DNA of 5,530 nucleotides from Bacteroidales bacterium (lineage in GTDB: Bacteria > Bacteroidota > Bacteroidia > Bacteroidales > GCA-2748055), in contig JANTFK010000262.1 of NCBI GenBank assembly GCA_024763595.1, forward strand, positions 1-5,530. The letters are read 5' to 3'. A model generated the notes under the pieces. That model worked only from the letters and a program-made list of their open reading frames with translations. It made no database searches and was not told the DNA's origin. Both the position numbers and the translations under genes were made by a program. Positions 1 through 5,530 of this stretch are shown here, one piece after another (within the stretch, counting starts at the first letter, position 1; each line of letters opens with the position of its first letter).

Positions 1-1
1 T

Positions 2-319
2 ATTAAAGACAGGAGCCCTCAATACCATCAGTGGGAACCATTCCCGCCCTATCAGGAGCAGTATAACCATCATTTCTGGAAGGAGGGGAGCAGTTACCGG
101 GGGGGAGGACATGGCGGAGTTGACCTGATCGAGCTGGGTTATTTTGCTGAGGCTGTGCGGGACAGGAAACAGACGCCCATTGATGTATATGAATCTGTTC
201 TGATGAGTTGTGTTGTTGGCCTTTCGGGCGATTCCATTGCCGGCGGCAGTCAGCCTGTGGAGGTCCCCGATTTCACAAGGGGAAAGTGGAAAACACGTAA
301 GCCAACATTTGCCATATAA
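2..319 (+). CDS. Gfo/Idh/MocA family oxidoreductase, GH109-like (C-terminal fragment)
   Basis: This is the last 105 codons of a gene whose start lies left of the window; the frame is open from base 2 to the TAA at 317-319. The visible tail has an aromatic/His-rich stretch (WEPFPPYQEQYNHHFW), then GGGHGGVD at about visible residues 34-41, PIDVYES at 59-65 and the closing PVEVPDFTRGKWK at 85-97. The HGG-D...PxDVYxxxxxS...SI...PVxxPDFTRG pattern is the usual C-terminal end of GH109-like Gfo/Idh/MocA proteins, in which a bound NAD cofactor drives glycoside cleavage by oxidation, elimination and re-reduction. The N-terminal Rossmann domain, any Tat signal and the EKP motif are outside the window, so glycosidase and simple dehydrogenase activity cannot be told apart. 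The dehydrogenase gene follows after 98 bp on the same strand and may share its transcript. Confidence 0.8.
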   Translation: MKDRSPQYHQWEPFPPYQEQYNHHFWKEGSSYRGGGHGGVDLIELGYFAEAVRDRKQTPIDVYESVLMSCVVGLSGDSIAGGSQPVEVPDFTRGKWKTRKPTFAI

Positions 320-417
320 AATATTGAGTATATGAAACGGTTATGCGGGAGCGGTAGCGGTGGCATCCGTTCTCAAATTCTCAAATAAAATGATGTGCAA
401 TTGAAAATTTTATACGG
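320..417 (+). other. Intergenic region before the dehydrogenase gene, with 8-bp tandem duplication
   Basis: These 98 bp separate the GH109-like gene from the dehydrogenase. They contain two adjacent copies of TTCTCAAA (370-377 and 378-385) and a short AGCGGT doublet at about 350-361. The last 30 bases before the ATG at 418 are AT-rich. I see no good match to the Bacteroidota -7 motif (TAnnTTTG), no strong Shine-Dalgarno sequence and no convincing terminator hairpin, so read-through from the upstream gene is as likely as a separate promoter. Confidence 0.4.
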
Positions 418-1455
418 ATGAAAGCGATGATGTTAACCGGTATCCGGCAAATGGAGATGATGGATGTTCCCACTCCGGTTATTTCCGGTGATACGGATGT
501 ACTGATCAAAATGGAAACCCTGGGTGTATGCGGATCGGATATTCATTATTATGTGTCAGGAAAAATAGGGAGTCAGGTGGTACAATATCCTTTTACAGTC
601 GGTCATGAGGGATCCGGAAGGGTGGTGGCTGTTGGGAAGGGTGTTGCGAGGGTGAAACCGGGTGACCGCATTGCCATTGATCCGGCCATGCCCTGTTGGG
701 AATGCGATCAGTGTAAAGCAGGGCGCCCGCATACATGCCGTAACCTGAAGTTCCTGGGATGTCCAGGACAGGCTGAGGGAGCGCTCTCCGAATTCATTGT
801 GATGCCGGAAACCAGTTGCTTCAGGATTCCGGACAGGATGTCGCTGGACGAGGCTGCTATTTCGGAACCCTTGTCCATCGGGGTCTATGCAGTGAAACAA
901 TCCATTCCCATGAAGGGGGCGAAGGTCGGTATCCTGGGACACGGTCCCATTGGCATGAGTGTGTTGCTGGCTGTGCGGGCCATGGGAGCGAAGGAGGTGT
1001 ATGTGACAGAGAAAATAGATGCGCGGCTGAAGATTGCAGAGAGTTCGGGTGCAACCATGACAGCCAATCCGGACAAGGAGGATGTGGTGGAAAAGATATC
1101 ACAGAAAGTGCCTGAATTGCTGGATGTTGTATTTGAGTGTTGCGGGCAGCAGGAGGCCCTGGAAAATGGAGTGGACCTGTTGAAGCCGGGGGGGAAACTG
1201 ATGATCATCGGGATCCCTGAATTTGAAGCATGGTCAATGCCGGCTGATGCCACCAGACGCAAGGAGTTGATCATCCAGCATGTGCGCAGGCAAAATGAAG
1301 CGGTGCAACCCGCCCTTGACATGATGGAAAACGGGAAAATTGTAGTGGAGCCCATGGTTACACACCGCTTCAGTTTCAGGGATACCAAAGCTGCATTTGA
1401 CCTGGTGGCAGCCTACGGGGATGGTGTTATGAAAGCCATGATCGATTTTGAGTAA
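418..1455 (+). CDS. Zinc-dependent medium-chain alcohol/polyol dehydrogenase (L-iditol/sorbitol- or threonine-type)
   Basis: This 345-residue cytoplasmic protein should oxidise a secondary alcohol of a sugar or polyol, or reduce the matching ketone, with NAD(H). The GroES-like N-terminal domain has the catalytic zinc set: C38 (GVCGSDIHYY), H63-E64 (GHEGSG) and E150 (SEPLSIG). The structural zinc set is complete: C93, C96, C99 and C107. The Rossmann domain starts with the glycine motif G174-H-G176-P-I-G179. The strand ending VYVTE places an acidic E198 where the adenosine ribose binds, which favours NAD over NADP. Length and domain order are normal for the family, and there is no signal peptide. 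The start at 418 is chosen because MKAMML matches the usual family N-terminus. The gene ends in double stops (TAATAA), and the deacetylase begins 15 bp later, suggesting an operon. The substrate cannot be assigned; sorbitol-, xylitol- and threonine-type activities are all possible. Confidence 0.92.
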   Translation: MKAMMLTGIRQMEMMDVPTPVISGDTDVLIKMETLGVCGSDIHYYVSGKIGSQVVQYPFTVGHEGSGRVVAVGKGVARVKPGDRIAIDPAMPCWECDQCKAGRPHTCRNLKFLGCPGQAEGALSEFIVMPETSCFRIPDRMSLDEAAISEPLSIGVYAVKQSIPMKGAKVGILGHGPIGMSVLLAVRAMGAKEVYVTEKIDARLKIAESSGATMTANPDKEDVVEKISQKVPELLDVVFECCGQQEALENGVDLLKPGGKLMIIGIPEFEAWSMPADATRRKELIIQHVRRQNEAVQPALDMMENGKIVVEPMVTHRFSFRDTKAAFDLVAAYGDGVMKAMIDFE

Positions 1456-1470
1456 TAACCGCATAATTAT

Positions 1471-2310
1471 ATGATGATGAACAGGAGATTATTAAGTTTA
1501 ATGCTGATGGTTTTGCCGCTGGTGGCTGCAGCCCAGCCTGAGCAACCCATCGAACAATGGAAGGGAAAGACCATACTGCTTATCGGGGCCCATCCCGACG
1601 ATGATTCTTATTCCATGGGTACGCTGGCCATGTTGAACGACAATGGAAATGAGGTCTATATTGCCATGCTGACCACCGGAAATGTGGGGACACAGGACCC
1701 GGACCTGGGCATGATGGACCTGGCCCTGATCCGGAAACAGGAGGAGCAGTCAGCCCTGGCCACCATGGGAATACCAACCGACCACTATATCAATTTCGGG
1801 TATGATGACGGCATGCTGGAGTATGAAAACAAGAAGGAGGTGGTCTCCAGGCTTGTGAGGCTGATCAGGCAGATCCGCCCGGATGTGCTTTTCGCATTTG
1901 ATCCCGGAAAAGGATCCCAGCGCTGGCACAAAGCGGATCACCGCACAGCCTCCTATCTTGCCGCCGATGCTGCCCGGGCAGCCATGTGGCCGTTGCTGTT
2001 TCAGGGACAAATTGCCCTGGAGGGATTAAAGGCACACGAGGTGAGAGAGTATGTACTCTATGACTCGGCAGAGGAGGATATCAATACCTGGGTGGATATC
2101 TCTGACTATAAGGAAAAAAAGCTGGAAGCACTCTCAAAATATGTGAGCCAGTTCAGTTCGGGGTGGAACGATTATAAAGGACCTGACCTGTCGCCGGAGG
2201 AGAAAGCAAAGGTCAAAGAGATGCTGGAACAGTGGTTTCCCGACCGGAACGGGGTTCCGGTGGAGGGGTTCAGGTACTATACAGGATCTCCCGATGATAT
2301 TGGCAGGTAA
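1471..2310 (+). CDS. Secreted PIG-L/LmbE-type deacetylase
   Basis: This 279-residue protein belongs to the PIG-L (LmbE/MshB/BshB) zinc-dependent deacetylases, which remove acetyl groups from N-acetylglucosamine-type sugars. A signal peptide is clear: charged start (MMMNRR), a hydrophobic stretch at about residues 7-18 and AAA at 19-21, probable cleavage before Q22. The first family motif is GAHPDDD at 39-45, giving metal ligands H41 and D44 and probable catalytic base D43. The second is WHKADHR at 152-158, with H157 the likely third ligand and H153 near the site. These motifs suggest an intact active site working in the periplasm or outside the cell, unlike the cytoplasmic thiol-biosynthesis members MshB and BshB. 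The start could be any of three successive ATG codons (1471, 1474, 1477), with little effect on the signal peptide. The gene lies 15 bp after the dehydrogenase, so co-transcription is likely. The substrate is unknown; the context suggests an acetylated amino-sugar glycoside. Confidence 0.88.
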   Translation: MMMNRRLLSLMLMVLPLVAAAQPEQPIEQWKGKTILLIGAHPDDDSYSMGTLAMLNDNGNEVYIAMLTTGNVGTQDPDLGMMDLALIRKQEEQSALATMGIPTDHYINFGYDDGMLEYENKKEVVSRLVRLIRQIRPDVLFAFDPGKGSQRWHKADHRTASYLAADAARAAMWPLLFQGQIALEGLKAHEVREYVLYDSAEEDINTWVDISDYKEKKLEALSKYVSQFSSGWNDYKGPDLSPEEKAKVKEMLEQWFPDRNGVPVEGFRYYTGSPDDIGR

Positions 2311-2316
2311 CCAGGG

Positions 2317-2370
2317 TGACTGGCAACATCAGGATGACAAACAACATCAGGATGACTGGCAACATCAGGA
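2317..2370. repeat. Three tandem copies of an 18-bp repeat
   Basis: Three consecutive 18-bp units lie at 2317-2334, 2335-2352 and 2353-2370. Copies 1 and 3 are identical (TGACTGGCAACATCAGGA). The middle copy differs at three adjacent bases (AAA in place of TGG). The bases just before (GTAACCAGGG) resemble the end of a further decayed unit. The array starts 7 bp after the deacetylase stop and ends 64 bp before the DUF1080 start. It may be a slippage-generated minisatellite or a set of binding sites in the leader. Confidence 0.9.
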
Positions 2371-2434
2371 TAAAATCAATATTAAAATGATTAACAATAG
2401 AAGTATGACTGCGAACAAAAATGAACGGGGTATC

Positions 2435-3202
2435 ATGAAAAATCTGTGGATTGCACTTGTTTTACTGACATTCCCTGTAATGAGCATTTACAGCCAGAAG
2501 AACGTGGGTCTCGGAGCGCAACCCCCGGCCTGTCCCGAGATACTATTTGACGGTAGCCGTGCTTCCCTGGACGAGAACTGGATCTACTGGGAGGGACCAG
2601 GTTTTGCCGCTGAAATGCCCATTAAATGGGAGATAGTGGCTGACCCGGTGGATGAAGGTACGGTACTGAGCAGCGATGATCCCGCTGCAGTTGGAGGGAA
2701 ATATGGGGCTGCGGATATTGTCACCAAAAAGCAATACAGGGACTTCCGGCTTCATGTGGAGTTCCTCATTGAGAAGGAGGGGGGCAATTCAGGGGTTTAT
2801 CTTCAGAACAGGTATGAGATACAGGTACTCGACGGCGACCGGAGCATGCATGGCATGGGTGCCGTAATCAATGAAGTGGAGTCGCCCTATTACGCGTATA
2901 ATGGCGTTGGGAAATGGAATTCCTATGATATTTTGTTCCGGGCCGCCCGTTTTGAAAACGGACGCCGGGTTACCAAAGCACTGGTTACGCTCTATTTCAA
3001 CGGGAGAAAAGCATATTCAAATATTGCCATCAACCAGGTATGGGGAGGCGCCCGGTCAGGGATTGACGGGGGAAATGACGGCGGAAAGGGAATCACGGAT
3101 TCTCCACAGGGATTGAAGCTGCAGGCAGAAGGCCATGCTGTGCTCTACAGGAATATCTGGATCCAGGAGATGGATCTGCAGAAACCGGATACCGATTTTT
3201 AG
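2435..3202 (+). CDS. Secreted DUF1080 protein (3-keto-disaccharide hydrolase / LamG-like fold)
   Basis: This 255-residue protein has a signal peptide (MKNLWIALVLLTFPVMSIYS, likely cut before Q21) followed by one DUF1080 domain at about 34-246. Family landmarks are EILFDG (35-40), KKQYRDFRLHVEF (98-110), GGNSGVYLQNRYEIQVLDG (116-134), GKWNSYDI (159-166), FNG (188-190) and the closing GLKLQ...VLYRNIWI (226-243). The fold is a concanavalin-like beta sandwich, and family members cleave 3-keto-glycosides made by a partner dehydrogenase. The frame stays open back to 2294, but a start there would add 47 residues made partly from the 18-bp repeat and bury the signal peptide. The ATG at 2435 is therefore preferred. 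The gene follows the deacetylase on the same strand, and its stop faces the stop of a Gfo/Idh/MocA gene, the expected partner type. A structural carbohydrate-binding role without catalysis remains possible. Confidence 0.88.
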   Translation: MKNLWIALVLLTFPVMSIYSQKNVGLGAQPPACPEILFDGSRASLDENWIYWEGPGFAAEMPIKWEIVADPVDEGTVLSSDDPAAVGGKYGAADIVTKKQYRDFRLHVEFLIEKEGGNSGVYLQNRYEIQVLDGDRSMHGMGAVINEVESPYYAYNGVGKWNSYDILFRAARFENGRRVTKALVTLYFNGRKAYSNIAINQVWGGARSGIDGGNDGGKGITDSPQGLKLQAEGHAVLYRNIWIQEMDLQKPDTDF

Positions 3203-3219
3203 GAGAATCCCTGAAATCT

Positions 3220-4209
3220 TTAATAAGGAGCAACTTTCTCCCAGGTCCCGCTGGAAACCGATTTTTCCAGGGCTTCCAGGACTGCCACACATCTCAATAT
3301 ACTCTGGTAACTGCGTGGTTCTTTACCTGTCCGGAACATCTCAACCATATCCACATAGGGTTTTGCGGGATCTGTTTCTTCTACCCGGGATTTTAATTCG
3401 GTCAATCCATCTTTTGTCTCCACATAAGTATCCCAGCCATGGCTTACGCGTTTGAATATGAGGGTGGCAAAAAGGCCCGACCGGAACACCAGCGTGGCGT
3501 TCCCGTTCCCTCCATCCCTGCTCACTTTGACCCTTTCCACATCGTCTCCGAACATATAGAGCAGGGGTTGTACCAGGTGTACACCATAGAAAAAGATCCC
3601 ACCGTATTTTGAATCCATATCCACCGGTCCGGAACGGATCACCTGGTTGATCTCTCCCAATCCTGACAGTTGATCCTTTATGTCCATTGTGGCAGTGCTG
3701 TGGGCAATGGTGGAATAGGAGGTTACCGGTGTACCCGATTCCCTCGCCATGGATAGAAAGGCTTTCCCCTCTTCGGCCCTGTAACAAAAGGGTTTATCAA
3801 TGAAGGAAGGGATCCCTTCCTTTACAAAGGGAGCAGCGGCCTTCAGGTGGTATTTGGCATGCCGGTGGTCCACGATCAAGGCATCGATCTTACCCATCAT
3901 CTCCTTGGGGTCCTTCACTTTATTGGGAATACCCCCTTTTTCCATGGCCTTCCGGGCGAATGCTTCCGTTTCCCCCCATACATATCTGACCTCCACACCA
4001 GGGAATTTCTTGTCAATGTTGAACATTTTTCCAAACCCGATGGTGTGAGAGTTCTCGGCGCCAATGATCCCGATGCGGATGGGTTTCAATGCTCTTCCCG
4101 GGCCTTTAACAGAGGAGGCCTTTAGCAGCGACGGGGCAATGAGAGGAATGGAGGAAACAGCTACCCCTTTACCCAGCTTTTTTACGAATGATCTTCTTGA
4201 TTGCGACAT
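3220..4209 (-). CDS. Tat-exported Gfo/Idh/MocA family oxidoreductase
   Basis: This 329-residue protein starts with a twin-arginine signal (SRRSFVKKLG, R5-R6) and a hydrophobic stretch to about residue 31, so it is predicted to be exported folded with its nicotinamide cofactor. The Rossmann entry is IGIIGAENSHT (46-56), a variant of the GxGxxG loop. The family EKP motif appears as D138-K139-P140, keeping the key lysine. The C-terminal domain has GGIFFYGVH at 203-211, with H211 at the usual catalytic histidine position. The aspartate usually four residues before that histidine is replaced by F207. The length is typical of compact family members. The reaction is probably sugar oxidation or reduction; a GH109-type glycosidase cycle is less likely because this tail lacks the PVxxPDFTRG ending. 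Its stop lies 17 bp from that of the convergent DUF1080 gene, and its start is divergent from the beta-propeller gene. Substrate unknown. Confidence 0.87.
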   Translation of the reverse strand: MSQSRRSFVKKLGKGVAVSSIPLIAPSLLKASSVKGPGRALKPIRIGIIGAENSHTIGFGKMFNIDKKFPGVEVRYVWGETEAFARKAMEKGGIPNKVKDPKEMMGKIDALIVDHRHAKYHLKAAAPFVKEGIPSFIDKPFCYRAEEGKAFLSMARESGTPVTSYSTIAHSTATMDIKDQLSGLGEINQVIRSGPVDMDSKYGGIFFYGVHLVQPLLYMFGDDVERVKVSRDGGNGNATLVFRSGLFATLIFKRVSHGWDTYVETKDGLTELKSRVEETDPAKPYVDMVEMFRTGKEPRSYQSILRCVAVLEALEKSVSSGTWEKVAPY

Positions 4210-4354
4210 TGCAGGTATAAAAAATGAAACAATTAAAGTGGAAATATATGTTTTTTCATGCAGTTTTTCTCAGGTTTTCTGTATTTTCAGATTTTTCATT
4301 TTAATCGCGATCATTTTAAACACTGATCATTCATAACCTGACACCACATCCATT
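4210..4354. promoter_or_regulatory. Divergent intergenic promoter region
   Basis: These 145 AT-rich bases separate two outward-reading starts and must hold the promoter for each unless distant ones are used. For the minus-strand gene, TATATTTC (4248-4241 read on the minus strand) matches seven of eight positions of the Bacteroidota -7 motif TAnnTTTG, about 31 bases before its ATG. No TTG is seen at the expected -33 position, so this is a weak call. For the plus-strand gene no clear -7 element stands out. A degenerate direct repeat fills 4296-4341, and an 8-bp palindrome ATCGCGAT lies at 4304-4311. Confidence 0.4.
4296..4341. repeat. Degenerate 15-16 bp direct repeat, three copies, upstream of the beta-propeller gene
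   Basis: Three consecutive units can be aligned: TCATTTTAATCGCGA (4296-4310), TCATTTTAAACACTGA (4311-4326) and TCATTCATAACCTGA (4327-4341). The first two share the 9-mer TCATTTTAA exactly; the third keeps TCATT at its start and shares its CTGA end with the second. The array ends 13 bp before the ATG at 4355. Spacing of about one and a half helical turns and the position fit a regulator site, but AT-rich sequence can give such matches by chance. Confidence 0.45.
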
Positions 4355-5530
4355 ATGAACAGACCCATTCTTCATTCGATTATGCCCGGATTGTCGATCC
4401 TGATGCTTACTGCTATGTTGCAGGTGAAGGCTCAGGAATCCCTTGTTGCAAAGAGGTATTTCTCCGGATTTGACGAGGCACATGATACTTACAACGCCAT
4501 TTCAGCTGCCAGTGACGGAAAGATCTATTATGTCCTTTCATCTGCATCCATTGATAAAGGAGGGCAAATGTATCTTTATGATCCGGAAACCGATAAAACC
4601 GAGTTCCTGGCAGACCTGACTGATGTTTGTGGAGAGAAAGATGCGGGGGCCATTGCACAGGGAAAGAGCCATGTGCGGTTTTATGAGAAAGAGGGCAAAT
4701 TATATTTTGCCACGCATGTGGGGTTTTACGAAATGATTGACGGGATGGAGCGGCTTCCGGTCAATGCACCTGAAGGCTACAAATTATATCCGGGAGGGCA
4801 TATCCTCTCCTATGATCTTGCAACCAGGGAGTTTGAGGACCTGGCCCTGGCACCGGACGGAGAGGGGATCATTACCGTGGATATGGATATTGCACGGGGG
4901 CAGATATATGCCATTACCTGGCCCAAAGGATACTTCATCCATTACGATATTAATAAGGATAAGCTATATAATCTCGGGCTGATCTCTGCCAATGGAGAAG
5001 CCGGTTTCCCGGGTAACGATTACCGCGTTCTGTGCCGCTCTATTTTTATTGATCCGGCAGACGGGAAGGCCTATTATTCCACGTCAGAAGGAGATATATA
5101 TCGCTATTCACCTGATGAAAGATCCATCAGCAAGGTCGAAGGAGTGAACCTGAGAATCGACTATTTTGGAAAATATGATCCCACTGATCCGGGAAGTATG
5201 GGGTATAACTGGCGTTCAATTTTCTGGTATGCTCCGGAGGGTGTTGCGTACGGAGTTCATGGAAACTCAGGTTATCTCTTCCGGTTCGATCCACGCAAGC
5301 CTGAGATTGAAATTGTTGAGCGGATCACCTCGGAACCATCCAGGCGGTGCGGAATGTTTGATCAATTCAGTTACGGGTACCTCGGATTTCTGCTTGGTCC
5401 CGATCATGAAACCATCTATTATCTGACGGGTGGCCCCATCTATATTAATGGCAAGCGGTTAAAAGGGAAGGATCGCATTGCCATGGGCGCAGCAAAGGGA
5501 TTGGAAAACCTCCATTTAATAACTTTTCAT
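4355..5530 (+). CDS. Secreted protein, probable beta-propeller (incomplete at the right edge)
   Basis: The frame is open from the ATG at 4355 through the last base, giving 392 codons with the stop outside the window. A signal peptide is likely: MNRPILHSIMPG, a hydrophobic core at about 13-22 and VKA before Q27. I do not recognise a named family. The mature part shows a recurring beta-strand pattern G-x-I/L-Y-x..., then a second strand ending in YD or FDP: GKIYYVL near 55, GKLYFAT near 114, GQIYAIT near 183, GKAYYST near 237, GVAYGVH near 296 and ETIYYLT near 352. Tails include YLYDPETDK, LSYDLATREF, IHYDINKDK, YRYSPDERS and FRFDPRKPE. A period of about 54-68 residues suggests a propeller of six or more blades, as in YncE-, kelch- or SMP-30-like proteins. 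It has its own upstream region, divergent from the Tat oxidoreductase. A sugar-binding, lactonase or lyase role is possible; none is shown by a catalytic motif I can identify. Confidence 0.8.
   Translation, partial: MNRPILHSIMPGLSILMLTAMLQVKAQESLVAKRYFSGFDEAHDTYNAISAASDGKIYYVLSSASIDKGGQMYLYDPETDKTEFLADLTDVCGEKDAGAIAQGKSHVRFYEKEGKLYFATHVGFYEMIDGMERLPVNAPEGYKLYPGGHILSYDLATREFEDLALAPDGEGIITVDMDIARGQIYAITWPKGYFIHYDINKDKLYNLGLISANGEAGFPGNDYRVLCRSIFIDPADGKAYYSTSEGDIYRYSPDERSISKVEGVNLRIDYFGKYDPTDPGSMGYNWRSIFWYAPEGVAYGVHGNSGYLFRFDPRKPEIEIVERITSEPSRRCGMFDQFSYGYLGFLLGPDHETIYYLTGGPIYINGKRLKGKDRIAMGAAKGLENLHLITFH

Noticed and set aside
332..388. An 18-codon ORF (MKRLCGSGSGGIRSQILK) between the GH109-like gene and the dehydrogenase
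   Set aside because: Short, no ribosome binding site, no recognisable feature. The Gly/Ser part is simply the AGCGGT doublet. Most likely chance.
1015..1017. Glu instead of Asp (E198) at the end of the second Rossmann strand of the dehydrogenase
   Set aside because: Glu is a conservative replacement that still favours NAD. It does not imply altered chemistry.
885..1388. Long open frame on the minus strand inside the dehydrogenase gene
   Set aside because: It is antisense to a gene with complete zinc and NAD motifs, and its translation shows no family features. It is a shadow frame.
3112..3160. The closing DUF1080 motif lacks the histidine of the LQxHG form (here LQAEG)
   Set aside because: The LQ-x-E-G form is a common variant in the family as I know it, so it is not evidence of lost function.
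3191..3266. Direct repeat of the 10-mer ACCGATTTTT at 3191-3200 and 3257-3266
   Set aside because: Both copies are within coding sequence of different genes, and one short AT-rich match is expected by chance.
3251..3270. Inverted repeat CTGGAAA/TTTCCAG with a 6-base loop, as a possible terminator for the DUF1080 gene
   Set aside because: The 7-bp stem lies inside the coding end of the minus-strand oxidoreductase and is not followed by a T-run on either strand. It is explained by coding sequence.

Overview
The window looks like a stretch of Bacteroidota chromosome, probably a Bacteroidales or Marinilabiliales-like environmental or gut lineage. The basis is the set of protein families (exported Gfo/Idh/MocA oxidoreductases, a DUF1080 protein, an exported PIG-L deacetylase), the lack of clear Shine-Dalgarno sequences before most starts, and short AT-rich promoter regions. 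The lineage is an inference from gene content; no marker gene is present.

Layout. Positions 2-319 hold the C-terminal end of a GH109-like Gfo/Idh/MocA protein, cut by the window edge. Next on the + strand come a zinc-dependent sorbitol/threonine-type dehydrogenase (418-1455), a secreted PIG-L/LmbE-type deacetylase 15 bp later (1471-2310), and a secreted DUF1080 (3-keto-disaccharide hydrolase family) protein (2435-3202). Three tandem copies of an 18-bp repeat lie between the last two. A Tat-signal Gfo/Idh/MocA protein (3220-4209, - strand) runs convergently, its stop only 17 bp from the DUF1080 stop. It is divergent from a secreted, probable beta-propeller protein (4355 to the right edge, incomplete). 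The 145-bp divergent intergenic region (4210-4354) is AT-rich and holds a degenerate three-copy 15-16 bp repeat.

How the genes may work together. All are carbohydrate-type enzymes and most carry export signals. DUF1080 proteins and Gfo/Idh/MocA oxidoreductases are the two central components of the oxidation-elimination route for glycosides known from Bacteroides: C3 of a sugar is oxidised to a ketone, the glycosidic bond is then cleaved through the 3-keto intermediate, and the product is reduced again. The window carries two Gfo/Idh/MocA proteins, one DUF1080 protein, a cytoplasmic polyol/sugar dehydrogenase and a deacetylase. A reasonable inference is an accessory cassette that handles an N-acetylated or otherwise decorated glycoside. 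The substrate cannot be read from the sequence. No SusC/SusD pair, regulator, transporter or classical glycoside hydrolase is visible here. No RNA gene, CRISPR array or insertion sequence was found.
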